Assembly: GCA_964452575.1 (NCBI GenBank)
Contig: CAYVMN010000076.1
Coordinates: forward strand, 1 to 20,033
Reading direction: 5' to 3'
Length of the DNA stretch: 20,033 bases
From: CAYVMN01 sp964452575
GTDB taxonomy: Bacteria > Desulfobacterota > DSM-4660 > Desulfatiglandales > Desulfatiglandaceae
Below, in pieces: positions 13,359 to 20,033 of this stretch (the stretch's first letter is position 1; each line of letters opens with the position of its first letter). A program made the translations under genes and the position numbers. The notes beneath the pieces are model-generated. The model saw only the letters and a list, made by a program, of their open reading frames with translations, did not search any database and was not told the DNA's origin.

Positions 13359-14323
13359 AGCAGGGTAAACTAAGGGTCGCCGTAATCGGAGTCGGTCACC
13401 TGGGGGAATACCATGTGCAGAAATATAGGGCAATTCCTCAAGTTGAGCTGGTGGGCGTTGTAGATACTAATTGCTCGCGGTTACAAGAGATATGCCATCG
13501 TTACAATACCAAAGGTTACGGGAACCATTGGGAGATCCTTGGCCTTGTGGACGCTGTGAGTCTTTCCGTGCCCACGGAGAAGCACTTTGAAGTGGCCAAA
13601 GATATCCTTTCAAGCGGTGTGCATCTTCTTATTGAAAAGCCGATCACATACAAACTTGAACCGGCAGATACGTTGATAGGGATGGCCAAAGAGAGGGGTT
13701 TGGTCCTCCAGGTTGGGCTTGTTGAGCGCTTCAATCCTGCTGTGGTCAAGATGAAATCTCTACTGAACAGGCCCATATTCATCGAGGCCCATCGAATGAA
13801 TCTCTTCACCCTCCGGGGAACGGACGTGGATGTGGTCCTTGACCTGATGATCCACGATCTAGACATCATTCTGGATGCTGTGAATTCGGAGGTCAAAGAA
13901 GTCCATGCCGTCGGGATGTCGGTAATTACTGATAAGACCGACATAGCCAATGCCAGGATCATATTTGAAAACGGGACCGCAGCCAATCTGACCGCAAGCC
14001 GGGTGTCAGGCAAGATGCTAAGGAAGATTCGAGTATTTCAGCCAGACGCCTATCTGTCTGCCGATTGTGGAAAACGGCAGCTCACGATCATCAGACTCGA
14101 TAATAAGGCAAGGGACTCAAATAATTTTCCTGAAGTTACCACAAGCAAAGAAAAACACCCCAATAGTGACCCTTTGGCTGATCAGATCGCTTCCTTTGTA
14201 AATTCCGTGATCAACGGCTTAGAGCCGGTTGTAAGTGGGGAGGATGGGCGGAATGCCCTCAGGATTGCCCTCGGCATTATAGACCAGATCGAGAGAGGCT
14301 GTAAGAATTTTAGGGCACTCTAA
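13355..14323 (+). CDS. Gfo/Idh/MocA-family NAD(P)-dependent oxidoreductase in the lpx operon
   Basis: A 322-residue dehydrogenase with an N-terminal Rossmann fold: GVGHLG at 12-17 is the GxGxxG dinucleotide motif. The conserved EKP motif of the family lies at 94-96, and the C-terminal domain contains MIHDLDIILDAV, with the His/Asp positions typical of the active site. Translation begins at GTG 13355 inside the lpxI stop (GTGA overlap), so the two are coupled. The place between lpxI and lpxB suggests a sugar-nucleotide or lipid A precursor role. In Acidithiobacillus, GnnA (same superfamily) oxidises UDP-GlcNAc and is encoded with the aminotransferase GnnB between lpxA and lpxB. No GnnB-type (DegT) gene is present here, so GnnA activity is only a hypothesis. 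Confidence 0.9.
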   Translation: MKQGKLRVAVIGVGHLGEYHVQKYRAIPQVELVGVVDTNCSRLQEICHRYNTKGYGNHWEILGLVDAVSLSVPTEKHFEVAKDILSSGVHLLIEKPITYKLEPADTLIGMAKERGLVLQVGLVERFNPAVVKMKSLLNRPIFIEAHRMNLFTLRGTDVDVVLDLMIHDLDIILDAVNSEVKEVHAVGMSVITDKTDIANARIIFENGTAANLTASRVSGKMLRKIRVFQPDAYLSADCGKRQLTIIRLDNKARDSNNFPEVTTSKEKHPNSDPLADQIASFVNSVINGLEPVVSGEDGRNALRIALGIIDQIERGCKNFRAL

Positions 14324-14345
14324 TCCCAGAGATTCGAAGCTGGCA

Positions 14346-15461
14346 GTGATTGTTGCCGGTGAGGCATCAGCCGATTTGCATGGCTCAAATCTGGTAAAGG
14401 CAATAAGGCGTCTAGATCCTGGTGTTACCTTCTGGGGAATCGGAGGAAGAAGGATGGAGCGGGCCGGGGTCAAGATACTGGTGCCCTGCTCTGAAATGGC
14501 CGTAGTCGGGGTGACCGAGGTCCTTGTCAGGCTCCGCACAATTGCCAAGGCGAGAAGAAGACTAAAATCCATATTGAAATACCACAATCCCGATCTCCTC
14601 ATCCTTCTGGACTACCCCGAGTTCAACCTGAATCTGGCCGGTCTTGCAAGGCGTTTTCGAGTCCCTGTCCTCTATTATATCAGTCCACAGGTCTGGGCAT
14701 GGCGTACGGGCAGGGTGCGAAAAATCGCAAGGCGTGTGGACCATATGGCAGTCATTTTGCCCTTTGAAGAACGGTTTTACAGGGAGAGAGGGGTGAAAGT
14801 TGACTTTGTGGGCCATCCGCTCATGGATGTGGTGGAATGCGAAATGTGCCGGCGCCCCGTTCCCCCGGGGCCCTCCGGGATTCGACGGCCTGTGGTGGGT
14901 CTCCTGCCAGGCAGCCGGAGGGAGGAGATACGAAACCTTCTCCCCTCGATGGTCAAGTCAATGGAGATCCTTAAGGGGCGATATGAGGTTATTCAATGCC
15001 TGTTGCCCTTGGCCGAGACCATTGATCGTGAGTTCGTCCAATACCTTATCCGTAATTCATCGGTGAAAATCGAGATCCTGGAGGGGGATATCTACAAGGT
15101 GCTGAGCCAGTGCAACGTGGCAGTGGTGACGTCGGGTACCGCTACCCTGGAAGCCGCCATTATGGGGGTTCCTATGGTCATTGTCTACAGGGTTTCCCCC
15201 ATCTCATACTGGGTGGGCAAGATGGTTGCCAAGGTTCCCTATATCGGGTTGGTGAACCTGGTGGCAGGAAAAAAGGTGGTGCCGGAATTGATCCAAAATG
15301 AGGTGTTACCCGAGAGACTTTCGCACGAGGTCACGAACATTCTGGAGGATAACGAAACAAGGGAGAACATGATAAGAGACCTAATTTCAGTTAAAGAGAG
15401 CCTCGGGAGGGGGGGGGCATCGGAGAGGACGGCCGGGCTGGCCCTGGGAATGATGAGGTGA
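14346..15461 (+). CDS. lpxB: Lipid A disaccharide synthase LpxB
   Basis: GT19 glycosyltransferase that joins UDP-2,3-diacylglucosamine and lipid X into the tetraacyl disaccharide at the inner membrane. The 371 residues start directly at the family motif IVAGEASADLHG, and show YYISPQVWAWR (about 112-122), VGHPLMD, LLPGSRREEI (about 192-201) and TSGTATLEAA in the donor-binding half. GTG at 14346 is the nearest usable start, with a weak GAAG 6 bases upstream. The frame is open further upstream into the previous gene without another convincing start, so a few extra residues are possible. Near the 3' end lies a run of nine G (15409-15417). The regulator gene follows after 6 bases. Confidence 0.95.
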   Translation: MIVAGEASADLHGSNLVKAIRRLDPGVTFWGIGGRRMERAGVKILVPCSEMAVVGVTEVLVRLRTIAKARRRLKSILKYHNPDLLILLDYPEFNLNLAGLARRFRVPVLYYISPQVWAWRTGRVRKIARRVDHMAVILPFEERFYRERGVKVDFVGHPLMDVVECEMCRRPVPPGPSGIRRPVVGLLPGSRREEIRNLLPSMVKSMEILKGRYEVIQCLLPLAETIDREFVQYLIRNSSVKIEILEGDIYKVLSQCNVAVVTSGTATLEAAIMGVPMVIVYRVSPISYWVGKMVAKVPYIGLVNLVAGKKVVPELIQNEVLPERLSHEVTNILEDNETRENMIRDLISVKESLGRGGASERTAGLALGMMR

Positions 15462-15467
15462 GGAGCT

Positions 15468-16838
15468 ATGGCCAGGACTATTCTAGTGGTGGATGACGAA
15501 GCCAGTATCCTTCAGTCCCTTGAAGGGATCCTTTCGGATGAGGGATTTGAGCCTATCGCTGTTAAGAGCGGCTCCGAGGCATTGAATAAGATAGAAGAAG
15601 TGATGCCGGATCTGGTCCTGCTGGATATATGGATGCCTGGTATGGACGGAATTGAGACCCTTTCAAAGATCAGAGAGGCCTATCCGACCGTCCAGGTAGT
15701 CATGATGTCCGGGCATGGAAACATAGAGACGGCGGTTAAGGCGACGAAGATGGGGGCATATGATTTCATTGAGAAACCCCTCTCGCTTGAGAAACTCCTC
15801 GTATCTATTAATAACGCGCTTGATCACTACAGGCTGGAGGAAGAGATAAGCCTCCTTAAGGAGAGAGACAAGGAGAAATACAACATTACCGGTAACAGCA
15901 AGGCTATCACTGAAATGAAGGAGCAAATAAGGATCGTAGCTCCTACCAATGCCTGGATCCTGATTTCAGGGGAGAACGGCACGGGAAAAGAGCTGGTGGC
16001 GCACACCATACATCGATTGAGCAAGCGGAGCCACAAACCGCTGGTTGAGGTAAACTGCGCTGCAATCCCTGAAGACCTTATCGAAAGCGAACTGTTCGGG
16101 CATGAAAAGGGGGCCTTTACCGGGGCCTCAACCATGCGGAAGGGAAAATTTGATCTTGCCCATGAGGGAACCCTTTTTTTGGATGAGATAGGTGATATGA
16201 GCCTGAAGGCCCAGTCCAAGACCCTCAGGATATTGCAGGAGCAGAAATTTGAGCGGGTGGGCGGAAGGAGGACCATTCGTGTGGATGTGAGGGTAATCGC
16301 TGCCACAAACAAGGATCTGGAGGCAGAGATAGTAAAGGGGACCTTCAGGGATGATCTATATTATCGGCTAAATGTCATACCCATAAGGGTACCGCCCCTC
16401 AGGATGAGAGTAGAGGATGTACCGGAGCTGGTGAAAGAATTTATGAGAGAAATTTCGCTGAGTACCAACATTGAACCCAAGGAGTTTTCCAAAGAGGCCT
16501 TGGAAATCCTGCAGAGACACGACTGGCCCGGAAACGTTCGAGAACTTAAGAATCTGGTGGAACGGCTTATGATTATGGTGCCAAACCAGGTTCTTAAGGC
16601 CACTGACGTCCCTCAGCCGTTCAACAAGTCCTCTGAAATTGGGCAAGACTTCGAATCTGCCTTTATGCAGGCCTCATTAAAGGACGCAAAGAGTGAATTT
16701 GAAAAGGCCTTCATAAAATACAAGCTTCGAGAGTTCAGCGGGAACGTCTCGCAGACAGCGGAATCCATAGGTATTGAAAGGAGTAACCTTCACAAAAAGA
16801 TCAAGGCCTACGGGCTAGAGGGGTTCAGATTGAACTGA
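15468..16838 (+). CDS. Sigma-54-dependent response regulator, NtrC/NtrX type
   Basis: A 456-residue transcription activator with three intact domains. The receiver (1-120) has Asp9/Asp10, phospho-acceptor Asp53 (LLDIWMPG) and Lys103. The AAA+ domain (about 140-365) has Walker A GENGTGKE (168-175), the sigma-54 contact GAFTGA (215-220), Walker B GTLFLDEIGD (234-243) and the arginine-finger region FRDDLYYRL. The Fis-type helix-turn-helix lies at 424-450 (SGNVSQTAESIGIERSNLHK). The LHKKIKAYGL ending resembles NtrX. No sensor kinase gene is adjacent within the window. GAGG 9 bases and AGGAG 2 bases before the ATG are both possible ribosome sites. The start lies 6 bases after lpxB, so expression with lipid A genes is likely; its targets are unknown. 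Confidence 0.94.
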   Translation: MARTILVVDDEASILQSLEGILSDEGFEPIAVKSGSEALNKIEEVMPDLVLLDIWMPGMDGIETLSKIREAYPTVQVVMMSGHGNIETAVKATKMGAYDFIEKPLSLEKLLVSINNALDHYRLEEEISLLKERDKEKYNITGNSKAITEMKEQIRIVAPTNAWILISGENGTGKELVAHTIHRLSKRSHKPLVEVNCAAIPEDLIESELFGHEKGAFTGASTMRKGKFDLAHEGTLFLDEIGDMSLKAQSKTLRILQEQKFERVGGRRTIRVDVRVIAATNKDLEAEIVKGTFRDDLYYRLNVIPIRVPPLRMRVEDVPELVKEFMREISLSTNIEPKEFSKEALEILQRHDWPGNVRELKNLVERLMIMVPNQVLKATDVPQPFNKSSEIGQDFESAFMQASLKDAKSEFEKAFIKYKLREFSGNVSQTAESIGIERSNLHKKIKAYGLEGFRLN

Positions 16839-17434
16839 TGGCCTTGGGATTGAACCCCAGGGTCGACGGCCTCTGTCAGCCTTTCCCAAATCTCTTTCTT
16901 CCCCTCCCTTGTCCTTGCTGAAAACAAGATAGGAGCGAACGGGGATATCTCGGAAAATTGTCTGGCTATCAGGGAGGTCTGTTTCTGGGCCTGCTGGCGG
17001 GAGACCTTATCTGCCTTTGTCAGAACGATGAAGGTACTCTTGGCATAATGCCTCAGCCAGTTCAGGAGGTCCATATCTCCGGCGGTAGGCTCTCTCCTGA
17101 CGTCGAGTATTAGGACAACCAGCCTTAAGTTGGGGCGTTTGCGGAGATAGGTCTCCACCATATTCCGCCAGGATCTCTTCACCTCTAATGGAACCCTGGC
17201 AAAGCCATATCCCGGAAGGTCAACAAAATACATGGATTTGTTCACACAGAAGAAGTTGATTGACTGGGTCCTTCCAGGCCTTGAGCTTGTCTTTGCCATG
17301 CCCCTACGGTTGACCAGCACATTTATTAGGGAGCTCTTGCCCACATTAGACCGTCCGGCAAAGGCGATCTCCGGCTTGTCGGGAGGGGGGTATTGGTTTT
17401 CGCGAAACGCACTCCTGAGAAAGGTGACATCCAT
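16808..17434 (-). CDS. engB: Ribosome biogenesis GTP-binding protein EngB (YsxC/YihA)
   Basis: TRAFAC-class GTPase needed for large-subunit ribosome assembly and linked to cell division in several bacteria. The 208 residues from ATG 17434 carry the GTP-binding elements in order: G1 GRSNVGKSS, G2 in SSRPGRTQ, G3 DLPGYG, G4 TKADK and G5 SAR. The frame can be extended to a TTG at 17479, adding 15 residues, but MDVTFLRSAF matches the usual EngB beginning. The C-terminal tail (GVQSQGHQFNLNPSSP) is poorly conserved in character, and its last 31 bases overlap the convergent regulator gene. It sits 72 bases after the aminotransferase and is probably the last gene of the hisI-led transcript. Confidence 0.95.
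   Translation of the reverse strand: MDVTFLRSAFRENQYPPPDKPEIAFAGRSNVGKSSLINVLVNRRGMAKTSSRPGRTQSINFFCVNKSMYFVDLPGYGFARVPLEVKRSWRNMVETYLRKRPNLRLVVLILDVRREPTAGDMDLLNWLRHYAKSTFIVLTKADKVSRQQAQKQTSLIARQFSEISPFAPILFSARTREGKKEIWERLTEAVDPGVQSQGHQFNLNPSSP
16842..16862. repeat. Hairpin just past the regulator stop, inside the engB end
   Basis: CCTTGGG (16842-16848) can pair with CCCAGGG (16856-16862) with one G-U pair and a 7-base loop. It starts 3 bases after the regulator stop and lies in the coding end of engB on the other strand. There is no T-run, so it is at best a weak end-protecting structure at a convergent junction. Confidence 0.25.
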
Positions 17435-17506
17435 ATAATACCTGATTAGTCTCCTGTACCGAAAATCCAAGGACTTCAATCAGTTTCTTCGTACCCTCTT
17501 CTCCTT

Positions 17507-18655
17507 CTAATGGCGATTGCGCAAATACTCTTCCATCCGATTCAGCCCCTCTTTGATGTTTTCAAGGGAGTTGGCATAGGAGAATCTCAGATAGCCTTCA
17601 GCGTTTTGTCCAAAGTCGATTCCGGGGCTTACGCCGACCCCCGCCCTTTCCAAGATCTCAAAGGCGAGTTCATATGAGCTGCTGGAGAGGTGTTTGGCGT
17701 TCACCAGCATGTAGAAGGCGCCTGCGGGTTCGACACTGAGGCCGAATCCCAGTTCCCTCAGCCTCCGGATCATGTATCTCCGTCGCTCATCGAAGATGTT
17801 CTTCATCCATTCCACATCGGCCCGGGCCTTTTTGAGGGCAGCAAGGCCGGCCCACTGGGATATGCTCCCCGCAGATATGAAGAAGTTCTGTTGCATCTTC
17901 TGTAAGGGACGAACAAGGTGATTGGGGACAATCAGGTAGCCCAGGCGCCATCCGGTCATTGCATAGAGCTTGGAAAAGCCATTCAGGACAAACCCATTAT
18001 TTGTGAATTCAAGGATGGAATGTTCCTTTTCTCCATAGACCAGGCCATGGTAGATTTCATCCGATAGTACAGGGGGACCCAGTTCGGCTATCTCTTGGAT
18101 ACGTTGGCCGGAGAGCAGGTTTCCGGTGGGATTTGAAGGGGAATTTATGAGAATGGCCTTGGTCCTTGGGCCGATCTTCTTCTTGATCTCCTCGGCCCTC
18201 AGCTGAAAACCTTCCTCTTCGTATACCTTTACCAGGGCTGGCCTTGCACCCATGAAGTCGGCAAAGTTGGGGTAGCAGGGATAGTGAGGATCAGAGATAA
18301 TGATCTCGTCTCCCGCCTCCAGGAGGGCGGAGAAGATCATGAAGAGGGCCGGGGAGGTTCCTGAGGTAATAACTATCTGACCTGGGTCCACCCTTACCCC
18401 GTACTTCTCGTTATAATGTTCAGAGATTGCCTCCCTGAGCTCTGCAATTCCGAGACTATGGGTGTAATGGGTCTTCCCAGACCTTATTGCATCTAAAGCC
18501 GCATCACAGATACACCTGGGGGTTGGGAAATCTGGCTCACCGATCTCCAGATGAATGATGTCGTGTCCCTGGCTTTCGAGCTGATGTGCCTTTTCAAGGA
18601 CATCCATTACTATGAAAGGAGGGATTTCGCGCGACCTCTTGCTTATTTGGTTCAT
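17507..18655 (-). CDS. Class I/II PLP-dependent aminotransferase (AspC-like)
   Basis: A 382-residue fold-type I aminotransferase. The substrate end LEIGEPDFPTP (36-46) is present. So are NSPSNPTG (171-178) with the pyridine-ring Asn, SDEIYHGLVY with Asp199 and Tyr202, and the PLP-binding Lys229 in FSKLYAMTGWRLGY. The Arg in LRFSYANS near the C-terminus binds the substrate carboxylate. The FSKLYAMTGWRLGY signature places it in the aspartate/aromatic aminotransferase Igamma group rather than with HisC (histidinol-phosphate aminotransferase). The substrate cannot be fixed from sequence; aspartate, aromatic or branched amino acids are all possible. It follows hisG by 39 bases in the same direction. 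Confidence 0.92.
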   Translation of the reverse strand: MNQISKRSREIPPFIVMDVLEKAHQLESQGHDIIHLEIGEPDFPTPRCICDAALDAIRSGKTHYTHSLGIAELREAISEHYNEKYGVRVDPGQIVITSGTSPALFMIFSALLEAGDEIIISDPHYPCYPNFADFMGARPALVKVYEEEGFQLRAEEIKKKIGPRTKAILINSPSNPTGNLLSGQRIQEIAELGPPVLSDEIYHGLVYGEKEHSILEFTNNGFVLNGFSKLYAMTGWRLGYLIVPNHLVRPLQKMQQNFFISAGSISQWAGLAALKKARADVEWMKNIFDERRRYMIRRLRELGFGLSVEPAGAFYMLVNAKHLSSSSYELAFEILERAGVGVSPGIDFGQNAEGYLRFSYANSLENIKEGLNRMEEYLRNRH

Positions 18656-18694
18656 GGTTTAATGGCTTGACCTAGACTATTGCTACGAGCGCCC

Positions 18695-19567
18695 TCAGAT
18701 CACCTTGTTTAGTTTATACTCGATTATCCCCTGGGCACCAGCGTTCATTAGCCGGGGGATCAGATCTCGAACAATCTTGGAATCCACCACGGTCTCAACA
18801 GAGACCCACTCAGGGTCATGGAGGCCTGCTATGGTGGGGGCATTCAGGCTGGGCAAGATCTTTATCACCTGTTCTATAAGCCTCTTGGGCAGGTTCATCT
18901 TGAGGCCCACCATATTTTCTGCCCGGAGTGCCCCTTTGAGGAGGAGGATGATCTGTCCTATCTTGGCCCTTTTCCACCTGTCCTTGTAGGAATCCCGGTT
19001 GGCTATCAGCTGGGTATTTGTCTTCATCATCTCGTGTATAATTTTCAGGCCGTGGGCCCTTATAGTGCTCCCTGTCTCGGTGACTTCCACAATGGCATCC
19101 GCGAGACCGGACACAACCTTTGCCTCAGTGGCACCCCAGGAGAATTCCACATCCACTGAGATGCCCTTGTCTTGAAAGAATTTCTTGGTGAAGTTGACCA
19201 GCTCTGTCGCTATCTTCTTTCCCTGGAGGTCTTCGAGCCGTTCGATGTCGGACCCGGCTGGTACTGCTAGGACCCAGCGGGCCGGGTTTTGGCTCACCTT
19301 TGAATAAATAAGGTCGTCCAGGACCATTACATCTGACTCGTTTTCCTCTATCCAGTCCTTGCCGGTAAGGCCAGCGTCAAGTGTCCCATGTTCCACGTAC
19401 CGGGACATCTCCTGGGCCCGGCAGAGGGCACATTCGATTTCGTCATCGTTGATGTCAGGAAAATAGCTTCGGCCATTGACATTTATCTTCCAGCCAGACT
19501 TCTCAAAAAGATTGATAGTTGCATTTTGGAGGCTTCCCTTTGGGATGCCGAATTTGAGTTTTTTCAT
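18695..19567 (-). CDS. hisG: ATP phosphoribosyltransferase, long form (HisG)
   Basis: First committed step of histidine synthesis: condenses ATP with PRPP. The N-terminal catalytic part starts FGIPKGSLQNATINLFEKSGW, followed by DAGLTGKDW. The PRPP loop is in DAIVEVTETGSTIRAHGL, where the usual family form is DLVETGxTLRxNGL. The 290-residue length plus the C-terminal region from about 215 (LKMNLPKRLIEQVIKILPSL through SVETVVDSK) show the long form with its own ACT-like, histidine-sensing regulatory domain, so HisZ is not needed. The ATG overlaps the hisI stop by 4 bases (ATGA). Feedback inhibition by histidine is known for this form. Confidence 0.96.
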   Translation of the reverse strand: MKKLKFGIPKGSLQNATINLFEKSGWKINVNGRSYFPDINDDEIECALCRAQEMSRYVEHGTLDAGLTGKDWIEENESDVMVLDDLIYSKVSQNPARWVLAVPAGSDIERLEDLQGKKIATELVNFTKKFFQDKGISVDVEFSWGATEAKVVSGLADAIVEVTETGSTIRAHGLKIIHEMMKTNTQLIANRDSYKDRWKRAKIGQIILLLKGALRAENMVGLKMNLPKRLIEQVIKILPSLNAPTIAGLHDPEWVSVETVVDSKIVRDLIPRLMNAGAQGIIEYKLNKVI

Positions 19568-19944
19568 TTCTTGTACACCCTCTCCGGATCAAATATTCTT
19601 TGGCCCACCTCCACTAAGCTCCCGTCACGGGATAGCTTTCTGTAAAAGCAGGTTTCATAACCCACATGGCATGCAGCGCCACCCACCTGCTCCACCTTTA
19701 TGAGGAGAGTGTCGCTGTCACAGTCCACATAGATCTCCCTAATCCTCTGGACGTGCCCGGAACTCTCCCCCTTATGCCAGAGCTCTCGGCGTGAGCGACT
19801 CCAATAGTGAGCTTCTCCAGTCTCGATGCTCTTTTGCCAGGAAGCCCGGTTGGTGTAAGCAAGCATCAGTACCTTGCCAGACCAAAAGTCCTGGACAATA
19901 ACGGGGATTAGGCCTTCTCCTTTGGAAAAATCTAGATCAATCAT
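19564..19944 (-). CDS. hisI: Phosphoribosyl-AMP cyclohydrolase (HisI)
   Basis: Third step of histidine synthesis: opens the adenine ring of phosphoribosyl-AMP. The family core is complete. LMLAYTNRASWQKSIETGEAHYWSRSR leads into the metal-binding residues in VDCDSDTLL and the zinc cysteines in CHVGYETCFYR. It is the single-domain form without the HisE pyrophosphohydrolase part. ATG at 19944 gives MIDLDFSKGEGLIPVI; an in-frame TTG at 19956 would add 4 residues. Neither has a clear ribosome-binding site. Its stop overlaps hisG. It appears to be the first gene of the minus-strand group. Confidence 0.95.
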   Translation of the reverse strand: MIDLDFSKGEGLIPVIVQDFWSGKVLMLAYTNRASWQKSIETGEAHYWSRSRRELWHKGESSGHVQRIREIYVDCDSDTLLIKVEQVGGAACHVGYETCFYRKLSRDGSLVEVGQRIFDPERVYKK

Positions 19945-19981
19945 GGCGTGCCGCAATGCGTAAGAAAAATTGGGACCTTGT

Positions 19982-20012
19982 GCGGTTAGCTCTTAGCCAT
20001 TAGCGGTTAGCT
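19982..20012. repeat. Short direct repeats upstream of hisI
   Basis: GCGGTTAGCT occurs exactly at 19982-19991 and 20003-20012, with a further TTAGCC between them, so a TTAGC/TAGC word recurs four times in about 30 bases. It lies 38 bases or more upstream of the hisI ATG, where a promoter or operator would be, but I see no good -10/-35 pair around it. Confidence 0.4.
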
Positions 20013-20033
20013 TTTGGATAAAACTGTTCAACA

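Noticed and set aside
13355..15461. Complete gnnA-gnnB pair between lpxI and lpxB
   Set aside because: Only the oxidoreductase is present; the next gene is lpxB and the sole aminotransferase in the window is class I, far away and on the other strand.
1..20033. CRISPR array, mobile element, prophage or tRNA/rRNA gene
   Set aside because: No spaced repeat array, transposase, integrase, terminal inverted repeats or tRNA/rRNA-like sequence could be seen; genes form continuous housekeeping operons.

Overview
The window reads as chromosomal core sequence from a Gram-negative bacterium with lipopolysaccharide. It most resembles a Desulfobacterota (former Deltaproteobacteria) genome: the order lysS, lolC/E, lolD, bamA, skp/ompH, lpxD, fabZ, lpxA, lpxI, a Gfo/Idh/MocA oxidoreductase and lpxB is a recurrent envelope-biogenesis cluster there, and lpxI (not lpxH) is the pyrophosphatase gene. 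The taxonomic call is an inference from gene content and order. Gene density is high and base composition looks even. I see no insertion sequences, phage genes, CRISPR arrays, tRNAs or rRNAs.

Layout. (1) 1-2706, minus strand: an acetoacetyl-CoA synthetase gene followed, across its own stop codon, by an unrecognised conserved-looking gene that runs off the left edge. (2) 2707-2977: a divergent promoter region with candidate promoters for both directions and a perfect inverted repeat in the synthetase leader. (3) 2978-9216, plus strand: lysS, then a lipoprotein-release ABC transporter (single LolC/LolE-type permease plus LolD) overlapping bamA, which carries an extra periplasmic domain ahead of its POTRA repeats. 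(4) 9217-9613: the only gene-free stretch over 300 bases; it holds a perfect 11-bp hairpin, a candidate promoter and a repeat-rich leader. (5) 9614-15461, plus strand: a tightly packed lipid A operon (skp/ompH, lpxD, fabZ, lpxA, lpxI, Gfo/Idh/MocA oxidoreductase, lpxB). (6) 15468-16838: a sigma-54-dependent NtrC/NtrX-type response regulator 6 bases after lpxB. (7) 16808-19956, minus strand: a convergent run hisI, hisG, class I aminotransferase, engB, whose last gene overlaps the regulator by 31 bases.

Together, blocks 3-5 supply the inner-membrane exit of lipoproteins (Lol), the outer-membrane beta-barrel insertase (BamA) with its periplasmic chaperone (Skp), and the early and middle Raetz-pathway steps from UDP-GlcNAc acylation to the tetraacyl disaccharide. 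LpxC and LpxK are not in the window. The right block contributes the first and third steps of histidine synthesis, an aminotransferase and a ribosome/division-associated GTPase.

I did not find a convincing novel defence, mobile or biosynthetic system. The points most worth checking are the N-terminal domain and unusual C-terminus of BamA, the oxidoreductase between lpxI and lpxB, the regulator tied to the lipid A operon, a nine-G tract near the end of lpxB, the structured leader before skp, and the unrecognised gene at the left edge.
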